Part shown: positions 7,615-14,788 of the stretch, piece after piece | Layout: the number at the start of each line of letters is the position of its first letter | Numbering within the stretch: the first letter of the stretch is position 1 | Assembly: GCA_035575835.1 (NCBI GenBank) | Contig: DATLXM010000097.1 | Location: 1-23,882 of the forward strand | Direction of reading: 5' to 3' | Source of the DNA: Gaiellasilicea sp035575835 | GTDB taxonomy: Bacteria; Actinomycetota; Thermoleophilia; Gaiellales; Gaiellaceae | Length of the DNA: 23,882 nt | Position numbers and translations under genes: made by a program | Notes under the pieces: model-generated | The model's input: the letters and a program-made list of their open reading frames with translations, nothing else | Told to the model about the DNA's origin: nothing | Databases searched by the model: none

Positions 7615-8171
7615 GGCCGCAGCGGTCTGCTCAGGTAGCGAGAGCCGGCGACGCCGTAGCGCCACGGGAGCTCGGCGGCACGGCTGATCCCGATGCGAGG
7701 GCCGGCGAGGACTTGGATTGGAGACTCGCGGGCTACGAGCTCGAACGGTGCGGCATCGAGCGGGAGGCCGTCGTGCTCCCCCGTCACGGCGAGTGCCTGG
7801 CAGAGGCGGCCCGGCCCGGCGCAGAACAGCCGCTCAGCCTCGAGCCCGCGCCGCTCCCTCATCACGTCGAGCCCATGGGTGGGCTCGAGCGCCCGCACGA
7901 GGACTGCTGCGGCGGCGCCCTCGTCCTCACAGACGACGTTCAGGCACCAGTGGATCCCGTAGGAGCGATAGACGTATGCGCGGCCGGGCGGGCCGAACAT
8001 GGCTCGGTTCCGAGGTGTCGGACCGCGGAAGCCGTGACTGGCGGGATCGGTGGCGTCGTAGGCCTCGACCTCGACGACCCGCCCACCGACGCCGTCGACG
8101 AGCAGGGTCACACCGAGGAGCTCGGGCGCCACCTCGTGCACGCTCCGCGCGAAGAACGAGGGGCCGATCAT
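7611..8171 (-). CDS. mpg: DNA-3-methyladenine glycosylase, MPG/AAG family
   Basis: 186 aa from ATG 8171. Removes alkylated and deaminated purines in base excision repair. Family signatures: LLGVTLL near 19-25; the active-site strand RVVEVEAYDATDPASHGFRG, with Glu36 as probable catalytic acid; TPRNRAMFGPPGRAYVYRSYG; WCLNVVCE; and the distal CAGPGRLCQALAVT. Length is typical of bacterial members (about 185-210). There is no ribosome site; TAGCCT lies 7 nt before the ATG, but its TAG is also the stop codon of the upstream RemA-like gene 10 nt away, so leaderless initiation and translational coupling are both possible. It ends convergently with the PBP gene, sharing CTAG. Confidence 0.93.
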   Translation of the reverse strand: MIGPSFFARSVHEVAPELLGVTLLVDGVGGRVVEVEAYDATDPASHGFRGPTPRNRAMFGPPGRAYVYRSYGIHWCLNVVCEDEGAAAAVLVRALEPTHGLDVMRERRGLEAERLFCAGPGRLCQALAVTGEHDGLPLDAAPFELVARESPIQVLAGPRIGISRAAELPWRYGVAGSRYLSRPLRP

Positions 8172-8181
8172 CGGACGCAGG

Positions 8182-8535
8182 CTAGAAGAGCTTGGACGGC
8201 TCGGGCGGCCGCGCGGACGACTCGAGCAGCTTGCGGGCGCGCCGGCCGAGGTCGGCCAGGTCGACCCGGCCGCTGGCCGCGTCGTCCGCGAGCCGCTCGG
8301 CGAGCGCCAGAGCCTCGTCGAGGAGCGGAGTGCCCGCGGCGGCGTCCTGCCCCATGTCGTGCAGGATCGTCCGCTCGGTTCGCGAGGCGACGATCGGGTC
8401 GGTGACGCCTTCGACCCAGACGAGCGTGCGCTGCCCGCCACCTCGGTTCTCGCCCGTGATCGGCTGGAGCGAGTAGATCCGGTCGGCGCGCGCGTACTTG
8501 CCGAAGCCGAGAAAGACCATCCGCGGAGCGTCCAT
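8182..8535 (-). CDS. Small RemA/DUF370-like protein
   Basis: 117 aa from ATG 8535 (in-frame ATGs also at 8544, 8541 and 8520). The segment VFLGFGKYARADRIYSLQPI and, further on, WVEGVTDPIVASRTERTIL recall the RemA/DUF370 pattern (GFGN-x-V-x-A-x-RI-x-S-I, then a G-R-x-TR-stretch before a final hydrophobic strand). RemA is a DNA-binding matrix regulator in Bacillus; here that would only be a fold-level guess. After about residue 62 comes a helical Ala/Leu/Arg-rich tail not seen in classic RemA. It sits 10 nt upstream of the mpg gene and probably shares its transcript. Its start lies only 15 nt from the divergent DUF427 start. Gene call confident, family moderate. Confidence 0.7.
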   Translation of the reverse strand: MDAPRMVFLGFGKYARADRIYSLQPITGENRGGGQRTLVWVEGVTDPIVASRTERTILHDMGQDAAAGTPLLDEALALAERLADDAASGRVDLADLGRRARKLLESSARPPEPSKLF

Positions 8536-8550
8536 CGGCATCATTGTCGC

Positions 8551-9015
8551 ATGGAGTCCGTGCACGACTACCCCAGGCCGCCGCGGCTCGAGCCGGTGTC
8601 CCATCGGATTCGGGTCGTCCTGGGCGGCGTCGTCGTCGCGGAGACCGTGCGCGCACAGCGCGTGCTCGAGACCACGCACCCTCCCGTCTACTACGTCCCG
8701 CGCGAGGACGTGCTCGCGGGCTCGCTCCAACCTGCCGGAGGCGGCACGAGCTTCTGCGAGTGGAAGGGCAGCGCGAGCTACTTCGACGTGGTCGGCGGCA
8801 CAGAGAGGGCGGAGCGAGCCGCGTGGTCGTATCCCGAGCCCTCGCCGGGATTCGAGCCGATCCGAGATGCCGTTGGGTTCTACTGCGCCCCGATGGACGC
8901 GTGCTTCGTCGGCGAAGAGCAGGCGACCCCGCAGCCGGGAGGCTTCTACGGCGGCTGGGTCACGAGCTGGATCGAGGGGCCGTTCAAGGGCGGCCCCGGC
9001 ACCCACGGTTGGTGA
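8551..9015 (+). CDS. DUF427 domain-containing protein
   Basis: 154 aa. Begins VHDYPRPPRLEPVSHRIRVVLGG (residues 4-26), continues VVAETVRAQRVLETTHPPVYYVPREDV, then CEWKGSASYFDV and the closing stretch AVGFYCAPMDACFVGEEQ. These are the recognisable blocks of DUF427 (PF04248), a small mostly-beta fold of unknown activity that is common in actinobacteria. The C-terminal extension PQPGGFYGGWVTSWIEGPFK is also usual in actinobacterial homologues. The ATG at 8551 lacks a ribosome site; CATCAT six nt upstream is a poor -10 candidate. It is convergent with the DegT-type gene, with 7 nt between their stop codons. Confidence 0.9.
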   Translation: MESVHDYPRPPRLEPVSHRIRVVLGGVVVAETVRAQRVLETTHPPVYYVPREDVLAGSLQPAGGGTSFCEWKGSASYFDVVGGTERAERAAWSYPEPSPGFEPIRDAVGFYCAPMDACFVGEEQATPQPGGFYGGWVTSWIEGPFKGGPGTHGW

Positions 9016-9022
9016 TGCTCTC

Positions 9023-10141
9023 CTAGAGCGCCGCGCGAAGTGCGTCGGCGACGCGCGCCTGGTCCTCCGCCTCGATCTGGGCGAAGAACGGGAGCGCAAG
9101 TGTCCGCTGCGAGAGATCCTCGGAGACCGGGCAGAGGCCTTCCGAGAAGCCGTAGGTCTCGCGCATGTAGCTCTGAAGGTGGATCGAGGGGAGATAGCGC
9201 GACGTCGCGATCCCCTGCCGCTCGAGCTCGGCGATCACACGCTCCCGGTCGGTGCCCCGCGCGAGCGTGACCACATAGACGAACCAGGAGCGGACGTGGT
9301 CGGCGTCGTCGGCGAGCGGAGCCTCGAGCCCGTCGACGTCCGCGAGCAGAGCCGAATAGCGGGCAGCCGCGGCCTGACGGAGCGAGAGGATGTGACCGAT
9401 CTTCTCGAGCTGGCCGATTCCGAGGGCCGCCCGGATGTCGTCGATCCGATAGTTGTAGCCGAGGCGCGCATGCTCGAGCCAGCCGCCCCCGTCGGCGCGG
9501 CCCTGGTTGCGCAGGCTCTTCAGGAGCGACCATTCCTCCTCGGAGTGGGTCGTCACCATTCCGCCCTCACCCGTCGTCATCTGCTTGTTCGGGTAGAAGG
9601 CGAACACCGCGGAAGGGCCCTGCGAGCCGACCGGCGCGCCCTTGTACTGCGCGCCGAGCGCCTCGCAGGCGTCCTGGATCAGGGCGAGCCCGTGCCGCTC
9701 GCAGATCTCCCGCAACGGGTCGAGCTCGCAGGGGTAGCCGAAGATGTCGACCGCGATCACAGCCTTCGTCCGCTCGGTGATCGCCGCCTCCACCGCTTCA
9801 GGGGTCAGGTTCATCGTCCGCTCGTCGACATCCGCAAAAACGGGCGTTGCGCCCTCGTAGATCGCGCAGTTCGCGGAGGCGACGAACGAGAAGGGCGAGG
9901 TGATCGCCTCGTCGCCTTGCGCGAGCCCGGCGATCCGGCAGAGCAGGTGCAGGCCCGCGGTCCCGCTCGAGACGGCGGCCGCGTACGGTGCGCCGACCTC
10001 CTCCGCGAAGAGCTCCTCGAAGCGGTCGATCGAAGGGCCGAGCGAGAGGCGCCCCGAACGGAGTACCTCGACGACGAGCTCCTCGTCCCGCTCGTCGAGG
10101 TAGGGCGACGAGAGCGGGATCGGCTTGACGGTCGTGCTCAC
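9023..10141 (-). CDS. DegT/DnrJ/EryC1/StrS-family PLP aminotransferase
   Basis: 372 aa. Fold-type I sugar or cyclitol aminotransferase. Evidence: IPLSSPYLDERDEELVVEVL at the N-terminus; AAAVSSGTAGLHLLC for the phosphate-binding turn; SPFSFVASANCAIYEGATPVFADVD; the cofactor Asp in IQDACEALGAQYKG; and the PLP Lys186 in FYPNKQMTTGEGGMV. Members usually aminate nucleotide-linked keto-sugars, but no sugar-nucleotide genes are nearby, so the substrate is unknown. The GTG start at 10141 overlaps the ilvE stop codon as GTGA, meaning translational coupling in an ybaK-ilvE-degT operon. That coupling suggests related substrates or shared expression, which is inference. It is the last gene of the operon. 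Confidence 0.93.
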   Translation of the reverse strand: MSTTVKPIPLSSPYLDERDEELVVEVLRSGRLSLGPSIDRFEELFAEEVGAPYAAAVSSGTAGLHLLCRIAGLAQGDEAITSPFSFVASANCAIYEGATPVFADVDERTMNLTPEAVEAAITERTKAVIAVDIFGYPCELDPLREICERHGLALIQDACEALGAQYKGAPVGSQGPSAVFAFYPNKQMTTGEGGMVTTHSEEEWSLLKSLRNQGRADGGGWLEHARLGYNYRIDDIRAALGIGQLEKIGHILSLRQAAAARYSALLADVDGLEAPLADDADHVRSWFVYVVTLARGTDRERVIAELERQGIATSRYLPSIHLQSYMRETYGFSEGLCPVSEDLSQRTLALPFFAQIEAEDQARVADALRAAL

Positions 10142-11073
10142 GCCTCGGTCGTCGCCCGCTGGCTGACGTTGACGTGGTCGAGCCAGTGGCCCCAGCGCTC
10201 GCTCTTGCCCCGCACCGTGTCCAGGTAGGCCTTCTGGAGCTCGAGCGTGACCGGGCCAACACCGATCTCGTGGTCGTCGACCGAGCGGACCGGCGTCACC
10301 TCGGCGGCGGTGCCGGTCATGAACACCTCATCGGCGAGGTAGAGGTCGGAGCGGATGACGTTGCCCTCCACGACGACGTAGCCGAGATCCTGAGCGATCT
10401 GGATCACGGTGTCGCGGGTGATTCCCGGCAGGATCGAGGTCGAGAGCGGCGGCGTCCAGATCTGGCCATCCTTGACCACGAAGACGTTCTCGCCGGATCC
10501 GTCCGCGACGAAGCCGTCGGCGGTGAGCAGGATCGCCTCGTCGTAGCCCGCGCGCTGCGCCTCGTGCACGGCAAGCATCGAGTTGAGATAGATCCCGGTC
10601 GCCTTCGCGACGTGAGGGATCGTGTTCGCCCCGACGCGCTGCCAGGACGAAATCTTGGCGCGGATCCCCGAGCCGGCGTTCTCGTCGCCGAGGTAGTTCC
10701 CCCACGGCCAGCTCATGATCACGACCTCGACGGGGTTGTCACCCGTGTGGACGCCGAGTTCGCCGTAGCCGTAGAAGGCGAACGGGCGCACGTAGCACTC
10801 GTCCAACCCGTTCCGGCCGATCAGCTCGTGCATCGCAGTCCGCATCTCGTCGGTCGTGTAGGGCAGCTCCATGTGCAGGAGCCTGGCCGAGCTCTCGAGC
10901 CGGCCGAGGTGCTCCTTCAGCCGGAAGACGGCGGGGCCGGTCGGGGTCTCGTAACAGCGGATGCCTTCGAACACACCCGTGCCGTAATGGAGCCCGTGGG
11001 CTCCCACGTGGATCTTCGCGTCGTTCCAGGGGATGAACTCGCCGTTCATCCAGATCGTTTCGGTCTCGCGCAT
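10138..11073 (-). CDS. ilvE: Branched-chain amino acid aminotransferase
   Basis: 311 aa. Fold-type IV PLP enzyme that interconverts 2-keto acids with Val, Leu and Ile. Visible: WMNGEFIPWNDAKIHVGAHG and LHYGTGVFEGIRCYETPTGP at the N-terminus; PLP Lys157 in HVAKATGIYLNSMLA; ADGFVADGSGENVFVVKDG; TPPLSTSILPGITRDTVI; and EVFMTGTAAEVTPVRSVD. The paired LHYGTGVFEGIR and SGEN motifs place it in the BCAT group rather than the D-alanine or aminodeoxychorismate lyase groups. The ATG at 11073 abuts the YbaK stop codon with no gap, and AGGAG lies about 10 nt upstream. The stop overlaps the DegT start. Confidence 0.95.
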   Translation of the reverse strand: MRETETIWMNGEFIPWNDAKIHVGAHGLHYGTGVFEGIRCYETPTGPAVFRLKEHLGRLESSARLLHMELPYTTDEMRTAMHELIGRNGLDECYVRPFAFYGYGELGVHTGDNPVEVVIMSWPWGNYLGDENAGSGIRAKISSWQRVGANTIPHVAKATGIYLNSMLAVHEAQRAGYDEAILLTADGFVADGSGENVFVVKDGQIWTPPLSTSILPGITRDTVIQIAQDLGYVVVEGNVIRSDLYLADEVFMTGTAAEVTPVRSVDDHEIGVGPVTLELQKAYLDTVRGKSERWGHWLDHVNVSQRATTEA

Positions 11074-11592
11074 CTAGGCGTCTCCTCTCGGGGCGGAATG
11101 GTATGCGGCCTCCTGGACGACGTCCATCGGCTCTGCCCGGGTGAGGCGCAGCAGCTCGGCCGGCCGGATCGACACGAGGTGCGACGTGGAGCCGGCACCG
11201 ATCCAGACGAGTTCGTGGGTGAGAAGTGTGTGCTCGACGAGGACCCGCTCGACCGTCCGGGGGAGCGCGAGGGGGGTGACGGCGCCCGGCGTGAATCCGG
11301 TCGCGGGCTCGACCTCCTCGGCGCGCGCGATGCGTCCCGCTTCCGGGCCGGCGGCCCGAGCGATCTTGCCGATGTCGGCGCGCCTGTCCCCAGGCACGAG
11401 CGCGACGACGGGTCGGTCGTCGCAGATCACCAGAATCGACTTCACGATCTGGTCGAGGGAGCAGCCGGCTGCTTCTGAAGCGGCCTGCGCGGTCGGCGTC
11501 CCCGAATCGAACTCCTCGAGGCGCGCCTCCGCACCGGCTTTCCGCAGAAAGGCGGCGACTCGCTCGACCGGTTCCGGCCAGCTCGTCTGCAC
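11074..11592 (-). CDS. YbaK/EbsC-family aminoacyl-tRNA deacylase
   Basis: 172 aa from GTG 11592; an in-frame TTG at 11625 would give 183. The fold signature is clear: TAQAASEAAGCSLDQIVKSILV, with the conserved Lys, then PVVALVPGDRRADIGKIARA, the turn ATGFTPGAVTPLALP and a final LVWIGAGSTSHLVSIRPAEL. YbaK-type proteins clear mischarged tRNAs such as Cys- or Ala-tRNA(Pro). The shorter start is preferred because TACGCT (11600-11605) stands 7 nt before the GTG, the same geometry as other starts in this window, and no ribosome site precedes either codon. It heads the ilvE-degT operon, an unexpected first gene for amino-acid transamination. Confidence 0.88.
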   Translation of the reverse strand: MQTSWPEPVERVAAFLRKAGAEARLEEFDSGTPTAQAASEAAGCSLDQIVKSILVICDDRPVVALVPGDRRADIGKIARAAGPEAGRIARAEEVEPATGFTPGAVTPLALPRTVERVLVEHTLLTHELVWIGAGSTSHLVSIRPAELLRLTRAEPMDVVQEAAYHSAPRGDA

Positions 11593-11599
11593 ATCGGGA

Positions 11600-11605
11600 A
11601 GCGTA
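11600..11605 (-). promoter_or_regulatory. -10 box of a probable leaderless ybaK-ilvE-degT transcript
   Basis: On the minus strand TACGCT is followed by 7 nt and GTG at 11592. The position fixes the start codon choice for the deacylase gene. No clear -35 box is visible. Confidence 0.45.
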
Positions 11606-11681
11606 CCCACCGCAGGCGCAACCAAAGCCGCCGCTCAACCGTTTCCTCATCGGCAACCCGCGAAGGGAGCAACAGAAGACG

Positions 11682-12017
11682 ATGGAGACCACCATGGATC
11701 CGGAGCGGATCGGGCGCACAGAAGCGCTGTTCCGAGAGGTGAACGAGCGCATCGCCGAGAGCGCCGTCCGGCTGCGGGCGAGCGACGCGGAGTTCGTCTG
11801 CGAGTGCGCGGACTCGGACTGCACGACCCGGATCGAGGCGACCCTCGCGGAATACGAGCAGGTGCGCGACGACGGCGCCACCTTCCTGCTCGTGCCCGGG
11901 CACGAGGACAAGCGCATCGAAGCGGTGGTGGAGACACAGGCGGAGCACGCAGTCGTCGAGAAGACGCACCCGCAAGTCGTCCCGGTCGTCCTGTCGCTGA
12001 ATCCGCGCGCCGCCTGA
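11682..12017 (+). CDS. Small conserved-looking protein of unknown function
   Basis: 111 aa (107 if ATG 11694 is used, which has GGAG six nt upstream; AAGGGAG lies farther from 11682). The N-terminal half is helical: RTEALFREVNERIAESAVRL. It is followed by FVCECADSDCTTRIE (about 39-53), with a C-x-C-x5-C pattern that could bind a metal, then TLAEYEQVRDDGATFLLVPG and a His/Val-rich tail VVEKTHPQVVPVV. No signal peptide or TM helix is present, so it is cytosolic. I have an impression that similar small proteins occur in other high-GC actinobacteria but cannot name a family. It is divergent from the deacylase gene and convergent with serA. Codon use matches the neighbours. Confidence 0.82.
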   Translation: METTMDPERIGRTEALFREVNERIAESAVRLRASDAEFVCECADSDCTTRIEATLAEYEQVRDDGATFLLVPGHEDKRIEAVVETQAEHAVVEKTHPQVVPVVLSLNPRAA

Positions 12018-12053
12018 GCGACGCGATCTCCGCTCGGTTGGTTCGAACCTCGG

Positions 12054-13625
12054 CTAGTTCAGGACGATGAAGCGGGCGTCGTCGAGGCCCGCTCCGCGGA
12101 TCCGCTCGACGAGCTCGGGGGGCGGCTCGGAGTCGATCGAAAGCGCCATCAGCGCCTTGCCGCCCGCCTTCGTCCGGGAGACCGCCATGTTGGCGATATT
12201 GACCCCTCCCTCCCCGAACGTCGTCCCGACGAGTCCGATCACGCCGGGAACGTCGTCGTAGCGGAAGAAGACCATCAGCGGCGAGAGCTGCAGGTCGATC
12301 GCGAAACCGAGGGCCGCAGCGAGAAACTGCCGGTGTTCCGGGCCGACCGTCGTCCCGGACACCTCTACCTCGTCGACCTTGACCGTGATCAGGTTCGTGT
12401 AGTCACGGGCTGTCGCGGAGCGCTCCTCCGTGACCTCGATCCCGCGTTCGGCCGCGATCACGGGGGCGTTGACGTAGTTGACGGCCTGCTCGACGCGGCC
12501 CTGGAAGGCGCCGTTCAGCGCCGCGACGGTGAGCAGGCGAGTGTCATGGTCTGCGATCGCACCGTTGTAGGAGAGTGCGATCCGCCGGGGCTGGCCGCCG
12601 GCGAGCTCGACTGCGAGCCGTCCGAGCCGGGCCGCGAGCGGGATGAAAGGGCCGAGGAGCTCCAGGTCCTCCGCGCCGACGACCGGAATGTTGATCGCGT
12701 TCGTGACGAGTCCGCCGTCGAGCGCCGCGACGATCTGCTCCGCGACGATCACGCCGGCACGATCCTGCGCTTCCTCGGTCGAGGCGGCGAGGTGCGGGGT
12801 GACGACAACAGCGTCGAGCTCGAGCAGCTCGCCGGTGTAGGGCTCCGCGGAGAAGACGTCGAGCGCGGCGCCGGCGACGCGGCCCTCACGAATCGCTGTC
12901 GCAAGCGCTGCCTCGTCGACGAGCTCGCCGCGGGCTGCGTTCACGATTCGGACGCCCGGGCGGACGAGTGCGAGCGACTCGGTGCCGAGGAAGCCACGTG
13001 TCTCGTCGGTGAGAGGCAGGTGCAGGGTGAGGAAGTCCGCGGCGGCGAGCACCTCTTCCGGCGTCTCGACGCGATCGGCGCCGAGCTCGCGGAAGCGATC
13101 GGGGACGACGAACGGGTCGTAGGCGACGACGCGCATCCCGAGCCCGAGCGCGCGCCGGGCGACCTGGCGGCCGATCCGGCCGAACCCGAGCACACCGAGC
13201 GTCTTGTCGGCCAGCTCGATCCCGCCCCAGCGAGAGCGCTCCCAGCGGCCGTCCTTCAGCGCCGCATGGGCCTGCGGGATGTTGCGGGCCAGTGCGACGA
13301 GGAGGCCGATCGTGTGCTCGGCGGCCGAGACGACGGTCGATTCGGGGGCGTTCGCGACCACGATCCCTTTCCTGGTCGCCGCCGCGACGTCGACGTTGTC
13401 GACCCCCACTCCCGCTCGGCCGATCACCTTCAGCCGCGCGCCGTGCTCGATCAGCTCGGCGGTCAGCTTCGTGGCCGAGCGGATCACGATCGCGTCGTAG
13501 CCGCCGATGATCTCCTCGAGCGGCGACTCGGAGTCGACGTCGACGTCGAACCGGGAGCGCAGGAGCTCGACTCCCGCCTCGGCGATCGCCTCCCGGACGA
13601 GGACCTTCAGAGCCGGAGCACTCAG
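12054..13625 (-). CDS. serA: D-3-phosphoglycerate dehydrogenase (type I, with ASB and ACT domains)
   Basis: About 523 aa. Oxidises 3-phosphoglycerate in the first step of serine synthesis. Substrate lobe: VIRSATKLTAELIEHG and VIGRAGVGVDNVDVAAAT. NAD lobe: GVLGFGRIGRQVARRA and the Asp of VVAYDP. Catalytic Arg in IVNAARGELVDEAAL and His in VVVTPHLAASTEEAQ. After about residue 310 comes the allosteric substrate-binding domain (NYVNAPVIAAERGI), then a C-terminal ACT domain (VFFRYDDVPGVIGLVGTTFG). This is the Mycobacterium-type layout. No ATG, GTG or TTG is available in frame near the start: candidates are CTG 13625, which overlaps the upstream stop as CTGA, and CTG 13610, which yields MKVLVREAIAEAG. 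Gene certain, start uncertain. Confidence 0.92.
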   Translation of the reverse strand: MSAPALKVLVREAIAEAGVELLRSRFDVDVDSESPLEEIIGGYDAIVIRSATKLTAELIEHGARLKVIGRAGVGVDNVDVAAATRKGIVVANAPESTVVSAAEHTIGLLVALARNIPQAHAALKDGRWERSRWGGIELADKTLGVLGFGRIGRQVARRALGLGMRVVAYDPFVVPDRFRELGADRVETPEEVLAAADFLTLHLPLTDETRGFLGTESLALVRPGVRIVNAARGELVDEAALATAIREGRVAGAALDVFSAEPYTGELLELDAVVVTPHLAASTEEAQDRAGVIVAEQIVAALDGGLVTNAINIPVVGAEDLELLGPFIPLAARLGRLAVELAGGQPRRIALSYNGAIADHDTRLLTVAALNGAFQGRVEQAVNYVNAPVIAAERGIEVTEERSATARDYTNLITVKVDEVEVSGTTVGPEHRQFLAAALGFAIDLQLSPLMVFFRYDDVPGVIGLVGTTFGEGGVNIANMAVSRTKAGGKALMALSIDSEPPPELVERIRGAGLDDARFIVLN

Positions 13626-14776
13626 ACGGGAGCTCCGTCGGCGTAGACCTCGAGCGCCTGCGTCGCCGCGACCCCACGCTCGATCGTGGCACCGAGCTCG
13701 CCGAGGACGAGCTCGACCGCAGAGAGCGCCGTCGCGATGTCGAACTCGTCGAACCAGCCGATGTGCCCGATCCGGAAGATCTTCTCCTTGAGGTCGCCCT
13801 GACCGCCGGCGATCGTGATCCCGTGCCGGTCGCGGAGCGCTCGCGTCAGCTGCACGGACTCGAGCCCGTCGGGCATGTGCGCCGCTGTGACGACGGCCGA
13901 GCGGTCCTCGTCGGGCGAGAAGAGGTCGAGCCCCATCGCCTTCACTCCGGCACGGCAAGCCCGCCCGAGGCGGGTGTGCCGCTCGAAGGCTGCGTCGAGC
14001 CCCTCTTCGAGGAGGAGGCCAAGGGCGACGTCGAGGGCGACCACGAGCGAGACCGCCGGGGTGAAGGCGCTGTCGAGCTTGGCCTGAGCCTGCCTGGTGC
14101 GGTTCCAGTCGAGGTAGAAGCGCGGCAGCGTCGCTCGTCCGACCGCCTCCCAGGCGGCCTCCGAGACGGCAACCGTGGCCAGGCCGGGCGGGGTCATCAG
14201 GGCCTTCTGCGAGCCCGCGACGACGACGTCGAGCCCCCAGTCGTCCATCTCGAGCGGCACTGCTCCGAGGCTCGAAACCGCGTCGACGACGACCCGCGCC
14301 CCCGCGTCCTTCCCGACTTCCGCGAGCGACTGAATGTCGGCGAGGACGCCCGTGGAGGTCTCGGAGTGGACGAGGAAGACGACCTCGACATCACCGATCT
14401 CCTGCAGCCGCGCGGCCAGCTGAGCCGCGGTGGGCGTCTCGCCCCAGGCGAGCTTCAGTTCGTGGACGTCGCAGCCGTAGGTGCGGGCCATCGTCGCCCA
14501 GCGCTCGCCGAAGTACCCGGCCGAGACGGCGAGGACGCGCGTGCCGGGCGAGCAGAGGTTGACGATCGCCGACTCGAAGGCCCCCGTGCCGGAGCACGTG
14601 AAGAGGAGCACATCGTTCGTCGTCCGGTGGACTTCCTGGAGCCGCCCGAGGACACGCTCGTACACGATTCGGAAGTCGGGCGCCCGGTGGTGAAGAACGG
14701 GCTCGGAGAGCGCCGCGAGCACCTGCGGCGGGACGGGCGTCGGCCCGGGCGTGAACAGGTAGCGCTTCGGCGGCAT
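13622..14776 (-). CDS. Class V PLP aminotransferase (alanine/serine-glyoxylate or phosphoserine aminotransferase-like)
   Basis: 384 aa. N-terminal FTPGPTPVPPQVLAALSEPV and HHRAPDFRIVYERVLGRL are typical of the AGXT/SPT branch. CSGTGAFESAIVNL binds the PLP phosphate, VVDAVSSLGAVPLEMDDW carries the cofactor Asp, and VAGSQKALMTPPGL contains PLP Lys191. The C-terminal block FRIGHIGWFDEFDI is also characteristic. Because it lies directly upstream of and overlaps serA, the likely role is phosphohydroxypyruvate amination in serine synthesis, as AGXT-like enzymes do in some lineages without classical SerC. Alternatives are serine-glyoxylate or alanine-glyoxylate transamination. GGAGG lies close (2 nt) to ATG 14776. 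Family 0.95; specific substrate about 0.5. Confidence 0.92.
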   Translation of the reverse strand: MPPKRYLFTPGPTPVPPQVLAALSEPVLHHRAPDFRIVYERVLGRLQEVHRTTNDVLLFTCSGTGAFESAIVNLCSPGTRVLAVSAGYFGERWATMARTYGCDVHELKLAWGETPTAAQLAARLQEIGDVEVVFLVHSETSTGVLADIQSLAEVGKDAGARVVVDAVSSLGAVPLEMDDWGLDVVVAGSQKALMTPPGLATVAVSEAAWEAVGRATLPRFYLDWNRTRQAQAKLDSAFTPAVSLVVALDVALGLLLEEGLDAAFERHTRLGRACRAGVKAMGLDLFSPDEDRSAVVTAAHMPDGLESVQLTRALRDRHGITIAGGQGDLKEKIFRIGHIGWFDEFDIATALSAVELVLGELGATIERGVAATQALEVYADGAPV

Positions 14777-14788
14777 CTCCTCCGGAGC

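Noticed and set aside
4858..7665. A 935-codon open frame opposite the PBP gene
   Set aside because: Antisense shadow caused by high GC3. The peptide is Arg/Asp/Leu-biased with no domain, while the plus strand holds an unmistakable class A PBP.
12040..12049. GGTTCGAACC resembling a tRNA T-arm between the convergent small gene and serA
   Set aside because: No acceptor, D or anticodon arms can be built around it and the surrounding bases are coding. It is simply a 10-bp palindrome, with no sign of an attachment site.
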